From DATKNA01 sp963755755 (GTDB lineage Bacteria > Actinomycetota > Actinomycetes > Actinomycetales > Kineosporiaceae), in assembly GCA_963755755.1 (NCBI GenBank), contig CAVWLJ010000011.1, forward strand, positions 1 through 64,000: a DNA stretch of 64,000 bases, written 5' to 3'. This document shows positions 56,135 through 64,000 of this stretch, one piece after another. The notes under the pieces are model-generated. The model saw only the letters and a list, made by a program, of their open reading frames with translations. It did no database searches and was not told the DNA's origin. Both the position numbers and the translations under genes were made by a program. Each line of letters opens with the position of its first letter. Position 1 is the stretch's first letter.

Positions 56135-57629
56135 CGGGCGACCTCCGGCGTGCTGAGCAGGGCGAGAGCGGTGCGAGTGGCAGCGGCGTTGGAGAGGTGC
56201 ACCGAGGCGCCCGCGGCGCGCAGCACCTCCGCCTGGTCGTCGAGGCCCTGCGGGTCGCCCTCGGTGCCGCACAGCGAGACGACGACGGCGACGTCCGCGA
56301 GCGCGCGGGCGGCGTCGAGCGCGGGCGCGAGTTCGCGCGCCGGGTCCGGGGACGCGGCGTGCCCGAGGACGACGTCCAGGAGCAGGACGAACCCCTGACC
56401 GGTCGCCGCCGCCTCCTCGGCCCGGCGCGTGATCCACTCGGCGCGCAGCGAGCCGTCGATCATGGGATGCGGCCGGCCGCGGGTCAGCTCGTCGTCCCCG
56501 AAGTCGATCAGGACGTGTCCGTTGCTCGCCTCCTCGGGGCCCACCCGGGGGGCGCCGGCGAGCGGGATGTTCGAGGCGACGGGCCCGAGCTCCGCCGCCG
56601 CGAGGACCATCGCCTCGTCGCACAAGCGTGCCGCCGCTGAACGCGCCCAGCAGCCGGCCGTACGGCCCGCGGCGGACGACGGGGGCGGGCCACGATCGGG
56701 GCTCGTGCCAGGGCAGGCCGAGCGCGTCGACCGCCTGGGCGACGGCCGCGGTGAGGTCGGGCTTGCCGGCGCCGAGCAGAGCGGTGAGCACCGGCGTCCG
56801 CATGCCGGCGACTACCTCGGCCAGCGCCGCCTCGACCTCGGGAGCGGGCGGCTTGCCGACGAGCACGACGAGGTCGGTGCCCGGGTCCGCGTCGAGCAGC
56901 CGGAGCGCCTGCCGCGCGGACGCGCCGCCCACGGCCGAGGAGAGGTCGCGGCCGCCGACGCCCAGGCAGTGCCGGACGCCGACGCCCGCCGCGTCCAGCA
57001 GGCTCATGACCTGCTGGGCTCCGGTGCCGGACGCCGCGACGAGGCTGACGGGCCCGGGCCGGACGACGTTGGCGAAGCCGAGCCCGACGCCGGCGACGAC
57101 AGCGGTGCCGCAGTCCGGACCCATGACGAGCAGGTCGCGTTCCGCGGCCTCGGCCTTGAGCCGCACCTCCTGCTCCAGCGGCACGTTGTCGCTGAAGACG
57201 AGCACGTCCAGCCCCGCGTCGAGGGCGTCCATCGCCTCGGGGAACGCGTACTGCCCGGGAACGGAGATCACGGCCAGCGACGCGGTGGAAGACCGGGCTG
57301 CTGAGGCCGGTGGTGCGCGGCCGGACGGCGGGAGCAGCGCCGTCACCGGCGGCGGGGCCCCGCCCGCCCGTCAGCTCGCGGGCGACGGCCGCGTCGGCGG
57401 CGGCGAGGGCCTCCTCGTCGACCGTGCGGAGCGCGACGACGAGGTCGTTCGCCCCGGCGTCGGCGGGGACGTCGAAGGACATCCGGCGCAGCACCTCGAC
57501 GTTGAGGTCGGTGGCCATGGCGACCTGCGCCGCCGTCACCCCCTCGACCTGCGCCACCACCCGGCTGACCTGCAGCAGGGTCACCGAGTCGTGGTAGGCG
57601 CCGGGGCGCACCTCGACGCGTTCGGTCAT
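56131..57629 (-). CDS. allF: FdrA-like acyl-CoA synthetase-fold protein (AllF), frameshifted
   Basis: Starts VEVRPGAYHDSVTLLQVSRV, AAQVAMATDLNVEVLRRMSF. After a shift near 57290 come LAVISVPGQYAFPEAMDALD, VFSDNVPLEQEVRLKAEAAE, LLVMGPDCGTAVVAGVGLGF, VSLVAASGTGAQQVMSLLDA and GVRHCLGVGGRDLSSAVGGA, the succinyl-CoA synthetase-like domains of FdrA. After another near 56630, SNGHVLIDFGDDELTRGRPH, PMIDGSLRAEWITRRAEEAA. FdrA is the large subunit of E. coli oxamate carbamoyltransferase. ATG 57629 overlaps the DUF2877 stop (ATGA). Confidence 0.82.
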
Positions 57630-58467
57630 GCCGGCTCAGCCACCTTCCACTGGTCGTCCCGGGAGTCGTTCCCGCGGTCCTTCGCGCGCTCGCCGGCGAT
57701 CGCCGCGACGCGCATCCCGATCCGGGCGCCGGCGGCGAGCGCGGCGCCCGACGTCGCACCGACGCGCTCCAGATCCTGCACCACGTCGTCGTGCAGCGGG
57801 CCGCGGGCGAGGCCGACGACGTAACGCCCCAGCTGCGGGATCGCGCGGCCGCCCGCTGCGTGCTCGAGCAGCGCGGCCGACAGCACCGTCGTCCGGTGCC
57901 GGAGCGGGAGGACCGCGCTGGCGAGCCGCGCGAGACTGCGGCGAGCTGACGTGGCTGCGAGCGCGACGAGGGCGCCGGCGAGGACGTCGTCCCCCGCGGG
58001 TGTGAGCCCCGGGCCGAGCCCGACCATCGCGGCAGCGACATACGGCGAGCTGATCGGGGTCGTCGAGGAGTGCGGCCTCGAGACCGGCGGCGGTCGCGCC
58101 GACGGCGTCCGGCAGCGGCGCTCGCGGCGGCGCCTCGGCCGGCGGGGCCAGGCGGGGGACGCGGGAGTCCCACCAGCGCACGGGCGCGAGGCGCACCCCG
58201 GCCAGCTCCAGACCTCCGCCGCCGATCACCACCTCGTCCCCGACGTCCACCGCAGCGATCTCGGGAACGCCCGGGGCGACGAACGAGCCCGGCACCCGGA
58301 CGGCGACGGGGGCGAGGACGCCGACCAGGCCGCCGGTACGGAGCTGTGCGTAGACGGCGAGGCGGGTGGCGATCACGACGTGGCCGCCCACCGGTGGGAC
58401 CGTCGATCAGGGGCGCGAGCAGCGCGTCGGCCGCGGCGGGCCGAGCCGTCCGCGGGCGACCGGCCAC
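57626..58467 (-). CDS. allH: DUF2877 protein (YlbF/AllH-like), frameshifted
   Basis: GTG 58467 opens VAGRPRTARPAAADALLAPL. After a shift near 58390: HVVIATRLAVYAQLRTGGLV, GVLAPVAVRVPGSFVAPGVP, DVGDEVVIGGGGLELAGVRL. After another near 58030: VGLGPGLTPAGDDVLAGALV, LRHRTTVLSAALLEHAAGGR. The GLGPGLTPxGDD motif defines DUF2877, the third subunit type of the FdrA-class carbamoyltransferase. First gene of the operon DUF2877-fdrA-DUF1116-dipeptidase, divergent from the PucR gene by 45 bp. Confidence 0.8.
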
Positions 58468-58512
58468 GGCCCCTCCCCTCGGCTCGCCCGGGATCTCCGG
58501 GAGAGGCCCACG

Positions 58513-59857
58513 ATGCCGCTACCGTCCCCCTATGGCCAGTCCTCCCGATCGCCGGGGCGCCGGCTCCGCCGCGCCGGGGCTGCGGGAACGGGACCGGCCC
58601 TGGACGTGCCCGCGCCGGGCCGCGCCGAGGACGTGCACCGGGCACTGCTGCAGATCGTCGTCGAGGGCGGCGACCTGCCCGAGGTCGCGGCGGGCCTGGT
58701 CGGCCTGCTCGGTGGCGCCGTGGTCATCACGACCCCCGACGGGCGGGTGCTCGCCGACGCGGGCGACGTCGGCGACCTCGCCGAGGCCTACGCGTCGACA
58801 TGCTTCAACGCGGGCGGCCGGTTGCGCACCGAGGACGAGGGTGTGGGCCTCACCGCGCACCCGGGACTGCGCGGCAACCACGTCGTGGTCCGGATCGCGG
58901 CCGGCCGCACCGACCACGGCCGGATCGTCGCCTTCTCCTCCGGCGGGCGCGCTCGGCCTCGGCGACGTGGGCATCGTCGAGCGGGCGGCCACGGTGGCGG
59001 CCCTGGCCGTGACGAAGCAGCTCGCGGTCCGCGCCGTGGAGAGCAAGTACCAGGGCGACTTCCTGCGGGACCTGCTCACGGGGCAGGTGGGGCCGGAGGT
59101 CGGCGTCGCGCACGCCGCGAGCCTGGGCTGGGACGTCGACCGCCCGCTGGTCGTCGTGGTCGCCGAACTCGACCCGGACGAGGGCGAGGAGCAGACCGCG
59201 ACCTTGGTCGCCCGACCCGCCGGCGAGCGCTTCACGGCCGCCTGGCAGAGCGTCGTCCGCCCGCGCGACCCGCAGGCACCCGTCGCGGGGTTCCACCGGG
59301 AGGTGGTCGCGGTGCTCGGAGCTCCCGCGCACCGGGACGTCGACCGGTTCGTCCGTGACCTGGTCCGGGAGGTGCGTGGCGACGGGGGCGGAGGCCGGCG
59401 CTCGTTCGGCACCGGGGTGAGCCGGGTGGCGCCGCGGCCGGACGGCCTGCCCCGCGCCTACGAGGAGGCGCGCACGGCCGTACGCGTGGGGCGCCGGGTG
59501 CAGGGCCCCGGCGCCTTCGCGCACTTCGACGGCCTCGGCGTGTTCCGGCTGCTCAGCCTGGTGCCGGACGACGCCGAGCTGCGGGCGTTCGCCGAGGAGA
59601 CGCTCGGGCCGCTGGCGCGGCCGGGCGGGTCCGCGGCCGAGCGGCAGGAGAACGCCGACCTCCGGCACACGCTCGAGGTGCTGCTCGACGCGAACCTCAA
59701 CGTCGCCCAGGCGGCACGCCACCTGCACTTCCACTACAACACCCTGCGCTACAGGATCGCCAAGCTCGAGCGGATGCTCGGCCCGTTCGCGGAGGACCCG
59801 CAGCTGCGCCTCTCCCTGCACCTGGCGCTGCAGATCCTGCGGATGCGCGAACCCTGA
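58513..59857 (+). CDS. PucR-family transcriptional regulator
   Basis: N-terminal sensory part VHRALLQIVVEGGDLPEVAA, LLGGAVVITTPDGRVLADAG, GLTAHPGLRGNHVVVRIAAG. After a frame shift near 58950: VGIVERAATVAALAVTKQLA, YQGDFLRDLLTGQVGPEVGV, YEEARTAVRVGRRVQGPGAF. The C-terminal PucR helix-turn-helix is LEVLLDANLNVAQAARHLHF, HYNTLRYRIAKLERMLG. PucR regulators control purine and ureide use. Divergent from the FdrA operon, which it very likely controls from the 45-bp shared region. ATG 58513 is the likely start. Confidence 0.85.
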
Positions 59858-59863
59858 CCGGCC

Positions 59864-59953
59864 CCGCCTCTCGCGCCGGTCGAGGAAGGCAGGCACCAGC
59901 GGTGACCGGCTGGTGCCGCCGTGCCTGCCTTCCCTGATCGGCGCGAGAGGCGG
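59864..59953. terminator. Compound palindrome between convergent genes
   Basis: ccgcctctcgcgcc pairs with ggcgcgagaggcgg (59940-59953). Inside, ggaaggcaggcac pairs with gtgcctgccttcc and accagc with gctggt. Between the PucR gene (+) and the sugar permease gene (-). Probably a bidirectional terminator. Confidence 0.8.
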
Positions 59954-59959
59954 AGAGGG

Positions 59960-60868
59960 TCAGCCCTTGAGGCCGCTCCGCGCGACGCTGGCGATGACGT
60001 ACCGCTGGGCGAAGACGAACAGGATGATCACCGGGACGCTGGCCACCACCGCGCCGGCCATGACGATCGGGTAGTTGATGTTGTAGGCGCCCTGCAGGAT
60101 CGGCAGGCCCGCCGGCAGGGTGAGCTTGGACGGCGAGAACAGCACGTAGACCGGCCAGAGCAGTTCGTTCCAGTTGGTGAGGAACGACAGCACGGCGAGC
60201 GTCGCGAGGGCCGGCCGGACCAGCGGCAGCACGATCCGGAGGAAGATCTGCATCTGGTTGGCGCCGTCGAGCAGCGCCGCCTCCTCGATCTCCCGCGGCA
60301 GGGACAGGAAGATCTGCCGCAGGAAGAAGACCCCGAACGCGCCGCCCGCGCTCGGGATCGCGATCGCCCAGAAGCGTGTCGAGCCACCCGAGTCTGCTCA
60401 CGATGAGGAAGTTCGGGATGAGCAGCACGATGCACGGGACGAAGATCGTGCCGACGATCAACCCGAAGATCAGCTTCTTCCCCGGGAACTCCATCCGGGC
60501 CAGCGCGTACGCGGCCATCGACGCCGTGACGACGATGAGCACGGTGTTGATGGTCGCCGCGGCGAGGCTGTTGAGGAACCACAGGACGACCGGGGTCTGC
60601 GACGTGGTCGAGGCCAGCGGCTGGTAGCTCTCGGAGGTGAACGGGTTCGGGATCCAGCCCAGGGGCTGGCTCGTCGCGTCGCTGGTCGTCTTGAACGACG
60701 TGACCATCATCCACAGCAGCGGCAGGATGAAGACGAGGGAGAGGACGGCCGAGGACCACGTAGAAGCCGATCTGGCCGGGCATCCGCCCGCGCCCACCGC
60801 GCGCGTACCGGGCGCAGGTTCTCCTGCCCCGGGCCGGCGACCGCCTCGACGGCATCCGTCGTGGCCAT
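59960..60868 (-). CDS. Carbohydrate ABC transporter permease (MalG type), frameshifted
   Basis: CUT1 inner-membrane permease: LSLVFILPLLWMMVTSFKTT, PQ-like GWIPNPFTSESYQPL, WFLNSLAAATINTVLIVVTA, SMAAYALARMEFPGKKLIFG, LIVGTIFVPCIVLLIPNFLI. After a shift near 60370 the EAA-loop region is read partly in another frame, then MQIFLRIVLPLVRPALATLA, VLSFLTNWNELLWPVYVLFS and GAVVASVPVIILFVFAQRYV. ATG 60868 overlaps the stop of the first permease (TGATG). Last gene of the operon. Confidence 0.82.
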
Positions 60869-61828
60869 CAGCTCTCACCCCCTCGGTCCGGAACAGCCTG
60901 AAGTTGATCAGGCTGATGAGGATCAGGACCGCCGCGAGGATGTATCCCATCGCGGCCGCCGCTCCCTGGCGGTACTCGCGCAGGCCGGTCTGGGCGATGT
61001 ACATGATCGCCGTTCTGGTCTCGTTGCTGGGCGCACCCTGAGTCATGATGTACGCCTGCCCGAACATGTTCGCCGAGGCGAGGATGGTCACGGTCAGCAC
61101 GAAGAGCAGCACGGGCCGCAGACCCGGCAGCGTGACGTACCGGAACTGCTGCCACCTGTTGGCCCCGTCGACCTCGGCGGCCTCGTAGAGGTCGGCCGGG
61201 ATGTCCTGCAGTCCCGCCAGGTAGATGATCGCGTTGAACCCATGGTCCACCACACCGTGACGCCGACGAGCGTGACCCAGACCCACGGCGTCGAGGTCGT
61301 CCAGGCCGGCTGGGGAGGTGCAGGAGGCCGAGGTAGTAGTTCACGACCCCGATCGTCGGCTCGAGGATGAACCGGAAGAGGACGCCGACGACCGCGACGC
61401 CGAGCACGTACGGGGTGAAGAAGACGGCCCGGAAGAACGTGCGGCCGGGGAACGCCCGGTTGAGCAGCAACGCCAGGCCGAGCGGGAGGACGAGCAGGAA
61501 CGGGCACCGAGAGCACGGTGAAGATGCCGGTCGCCTCGCATCGAGTTCCAGAAGTGGCCCGGAGTCGCGCGAGCCCGAGGTGAAGAGGTCGATGTAGTTC
61601 TGCAGCCCCACGAACGGCTTGCCGGGCAGCAGGTAGTCGTAGTCGTGAAGGCTGATCCAGATGCCGTACACCGCCGGCAGCCAGCACGAATCCGACGAAC
61701 AGCACCAAGAACGGCGCGAGGAACAGGTACGGGGTAGCACCGCCCCGTCCGGCGGATGGGCCGGTTGCGCGGAGCAACCGACCCATCGCCGGCGCGCGCG
61801 ACGCGGCGGCTCGCGCGGCGGTCGTCAT
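60868..61828 (-). CDS. Carbohydrate ABC transporter permease (MalF type), frameshifted
   Basis: ATG 61828 three bases after the binding-protein stop. GGATPYLFLAPFLVLFVGFV, then VYGIWISLHDYDYLLPGKPF, VGLQNYIDLFTSG, FRAVFFTPYVLGVAVVGVLF, FILEPTIGVVNYYLGLLHLP. After shifts: FNAIIYLAGLQDIPADLYEA, AEVDGANRWQQFRYVTLPGL (EAA loop), AMGYILAAVLILISLINFRL. Frame changes near 61690, 61510, 61310 and 61250 are bridged. Partner of the MalG-type permease. No ATPase gene in the window; a shared MsiK-type ATPase is likely. Confidence 0.8.
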
Positions 61829-61829
61829 G

Positions 61830-63224
61830 TCACGCCCCGTACTTCGCCTGGTTGGACTTGAGGATCTGGTTGGCCTTCTGCGCCGAGTCCTTGAGCGCCG
61901 ACGCCGGGTCGGCCTTGCCGAGGATCGCGGCCTGATAGCCGTTCCAGAACTGGGTCAGCACGTCCGCGACGCCCGGCAGGGCGGGCGGGAAGTGCGCGTA
62001 GGCCAGCTCCTCCGCCAACTTGTCCTCGGGCGAGATCTGCTTGAACTCGGGGCTCTTCAGCACCGTCTGCGAGGCAGGGATCTTCCCCGTCTTCACCCAC
62101 GGAATGGAGTTCTCGCCGACGTACTTGATGAAGTACTCCGACGCCTGGGTGACGTTCGGGTCGGAGCTGGTCTGGCGGGGCAGGACGAACTGGTGGGAGT
62201 CCGCCCAGACGGCCTTCTGGGAACCGATCTGCGGCATCACGGTCGCGCCGAAGTCCTCCGGGTTCTTCTGCCCCCGGACGGTGTCGTTGACCTGCCAGAT
62301 GCCGTTGATGTTGATCGCGTTCTGGCCGTTGTGGAGCGCGACGTAGTCGGCGTCCTGGGCGACGTTCGCCGGGCTGTAGCCCTGGGTGACCATGCTCCGC
62401 ATCCAGGTCAGCGCCTGGACCGCCGGGTCCTGGTCCCACGTGGCCGTCTTCAGGTCGTCGCTGAACACCGACCCGCCGAACTGGTAGATCAGGCCGAAGT
62501 AGGTCAGGCCGCCGGTGAACTGGAAGGGGCTGACCCAGAAGCCCTTGATCCCCTTGCCCTTCAGGGTCTTCAGGGCCTCCTCGAAGTCGTTCTTGTTCGT
62601 CGGCGGCTTCTCCGGGTCCAGGCCCGCCTTCTTGAAGACCGCCTTGTTCCAGTACATCGCCAGGGGGTGGACGTCGAGCGGGATGCCGTACCGCTGGTTC
62701 TTGTAGAGACCGCCCTGCCAGACGATCGGCGAGAAGTCGGACTCCTTGAGCTTGAGCGCGTCGGCGACGTCCTGGATCGGGACGATGGTGTTCTGGGCGG
62801 CCGCGGTCCCGATGTCGTCGACGTGCATGGCGGCCACGTTCGGCCCGTTGCCGCTCGCCACCGCGGCGGGCATCTTCTGGAAGAAGTCGGCCCACTGGTA
62901 GGTGTTCATGTCGACTTTGATCTTCGGGTTCTCGGAGTTGAACTTGTCGACGATCTGCTTGATCCCGACCCCGTCGGCACCGGTGAAGCCGTTCCAGAAC
63001 TTCACGGTGACGTTCGGGCCGGTGTAGCTGGCGCCCCCGTTGCCGCCCGCGGGTGCGCTCGCCGCCGGCGGGGTCTTCGACCCACCGCAGGCGGCGAGGG
63101 CCGCCATCAGGCCGAACCCCCCGCCGAGCGAGAGGAGGCCGCGCCGGCTGAGGCCGCTGTCGACGGCGGACTGGAGCCGGCGGGAGGGCCCGGCCGGCTG
63201 CTCGTTGTTCGACGTCATCGTCAT
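61830..63224 (-). CDS. Extracellular sugar-binding lipoprotein (ABC transporter)
   Basis: Intact 464 residues. A twin-arginine-like start SRRGLLSLGGGFGLMAALAA is followed by the lipobox LAAC (CGGSKTPPA), so it is lipid-anchored outside. Mature part: VTVKFWNGFTGADGVGIKQI, DKFNSENPKIKVDMNTYQWA, GIPLDVHPLAMYWNKAVFKK, NGQNAININGIWQVNDTVRG, HFPPALPGVADVLTQFWNG: a family 1 extracellular solute-binding protein (MalE-like). ATG 63224 (MTMTSNNEQ). First gene of the ABC operon; ligand unknown. Confidence 0.9.
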   Translation of the reverse strand: MTMTSNNEQPAGPSRRLQSAVDSGLSRRGLLSLGGGFGLMAALAACGGSKTPPAASAPAGGNGGASYTGPNVTVKFWNGFTGADGVGIKQIVDKFNSENPKIKVDMNTYQWADFFQKMPAAVASGNGPNVAAMHVDDIGTAAAQNTIVPIQDVADALKLKESDFSPIVWQGGLYKNQRYGIPLDVHPLAMYWNKAVFKKAGLDPEKPPTNKNDFEEALKTLKGKGIKGFWVSPFQFTGGLTYFGLIYQFGGSVFSDDLKTATWDQDPAVQALTWMRSMVTQGYSPANVAQDADYVALHNGQNAININGIWQVNDTVRGQKNPEDFGATVMPQIGSQKAVWADSHQFVLPRQTSSDPNVTQASEYFIKYVGENSIPWVKTGKIPASQTVLKSPEFKQISPEDKLAEELAYAHFPPALPGVADVLTQFWNGYQAAILGKADPASALKDSAQKANQILKSNQAKYGA

Positions 63225-63291
63225 TGCTCCTTGTCGGTGGCCCCCGAACGGGCGGCCGTGGGTCGGTGCGGATACAGGGGTGCCGGGCAGG

Positions 63292-64000
63292 TCACGGGGT
63301 GTACACGCGGAAGTAGTCGAAGTCGGCTACCGCCGGTGCGGGCGCGCCGGGTCGGAACTCGCGCCCATGGACTCCAGGCCGACGCGGATCGCGCTGCCCT
63401 TGGGGAGGGTCCAGGCGCCGCCGCGGGTCCACGTGTGCCCGTTCCGGCTGCTGAACGGCGTGAGAACGCGCTCGCCCGTGGTGGGGTTCGTTCGTGCCGT
63501 GATCCGCAGCCAGGTCGTGAGCGCCGGTGGGCCGATGATGGTGCCGCCGTAGGAGGTGGCACCGGCGTACGGCATCTCCTTGCCGAACTCGGTCTGCCGG
63601 GTGTTCCAGATGGCGACCTTGGACAGCCGGGTGAAGAGGTCGTCGTTCACGTAGGCGATGAGACCCGCCTGCTGGAAGTTGCGCACTTCGTCAGTACCCA
63701 GGTCGAGCGTCAGCTTGGTCTGGACCGTCCAGTTCGCCCTGGGGGCGTCGCGGAGCAGCAGGCTCGCGGTGCCGCCCGGACCGATGAGGTCGACGCCTCG
63801 GTGGGCCAGTGCAGGGCGCCGCCCCGAGACCGTCATCTGCGGGGTGCGCACGAGTCTGCCAGCCGGCGCCGAGGGTGCCGCCGGTGAACTCGTCGGAGTC
63901 CTTGCGGTCGAGGCGCCCGGGGGTGAAGTTTCGCGGGCAGTCGGCGCCATTGGCTCTTGACGCGGGTCTTGGTGTGGACGCCGCGGACGACGGGGCCAGG
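63292..64000 (-). CDS. Partial DUF1349-like (concanavalin A-like) glycan-active protein
   Basis: The 3' end of a gene whose start lies beyond the window. EFTGGTLGAGWQ, VRTPQMTVSG, LIGPGGTASLLLRDAPRANW, TVQTKLTLDLGTDEVRNFQQ, AGLIAYVNDDLFTRLSKVAI and, after a shift near 63360, AVADFDYFRVYTP before the stop. This is the beta-sandwich module found at the C-terminus of GH43 beta-xylosidases and in DUF1349 proteins. Frame shifts also near 63800-63920. Next to a sugar ABC operon, it probably supplies its ligand. Confidence 0.7.

Overview
The window is very GC-rich DNA from an actinobacterium, most likely a Pseudonocardia-type member of the Pseudonocardiaceae. That placement is inferred from gene content and order: a conservon (cvnABCD), a dTMP kinase fused to an MFS transporter, a K+-independent proton-pumping pyrophosphatase, a Tad pilus locus with a DUF4244 pilin, and a topA-csp-helicase-tad-HAD order that recalls the Mycobacterium tuberculosis Rv3641c-Rv3661 region.

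The left part (1 to about 16.8 kb) is accessory DNA. Bases 1-4.3 kb are a gene graveyard: 3' ends or frameshifted bodies of a methyltransferase, a degenerate SnoaL-like paralogue, a PPOX-like flavoprotein, a Ddn-like protein, a WD40 fragment and a patatin fragment carrying twelve GAG codons. A secreted DUF3131 protein follows, then two tandem zinc-ribbon-like mini-proteins. Next come intact small-molecule genes (LLM oxidoreductase, carboxymuconolactone decarboxylase-like, DHFR/RibD-like, SgcJ/EcaC-like, TetR, DUF2237), a GH3 glycosidase and an LPG-synthase-like membrane protein. The block ends at an intact tRNA-Thr(CGT) at 16.8 kb. A perfect 38-nt copy of that tRNA's 3' part lies at 6.69 kb, and a diverged 208-bp repeat including it lies at 13.96 kb, so the tRNA looks like a recombination or integration hot spot. 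No integrase was found.

The middle (16.9-46 kb) is chromosomal core. It holds a secreted alpha/beta-hydrolase, holB, MFS-tmk and topA; the conservon; a methyltransferase and hppA; an anti-sigma/anti-antisigma pair; an MrfA-like helicase; the tad cluster (cpaE-tadA-tadB-tadC-pilin-tadE-tadE2); a HAD phosphatase; and a Fic-fold protein without the catalytic motif. At 46.6 kb an NRAMP transporter and a BTAD regulator are both cut off at one junction.

The right part (47-64 kb) is catabolic. It has hutF beside an M20 allantoate amidohydrolase-like gene, then a cold-shock gene followed by three copies of its own 3' end. Next is a three-gene operon of a DGGA-repeat peptide, a JmjC/cupin oxygenase and a sucrase-type ferredoxin. 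Then comes a translationally coupled operon of DUF2877, FdrA, DUF1116 and a membrane dipeptidase (the first three correspond to E. coli AllH/AllF/AllG, oxamate carbamoyltransferase) beside a PucR regulator. A CUT1 sugar ABC operon and a partial DUF1349-like gene finish the window.

Many genes, including essential ones (holB, tmk, topA), are interrupted by single frame shifts with otherwise good coding on both sides. This points to indel errors in the sequence rather than gene death, so frameshifted core genes are listed as CDS across the shift. The two strongest leads for something undescribed are the repeat-peptide/oxygenase/ferredoxin operon (50.6-53.2 kb) and the FdrA-type carbamoyltransferase operon with an embedded dipeptidase (53.5-59.9 kb).
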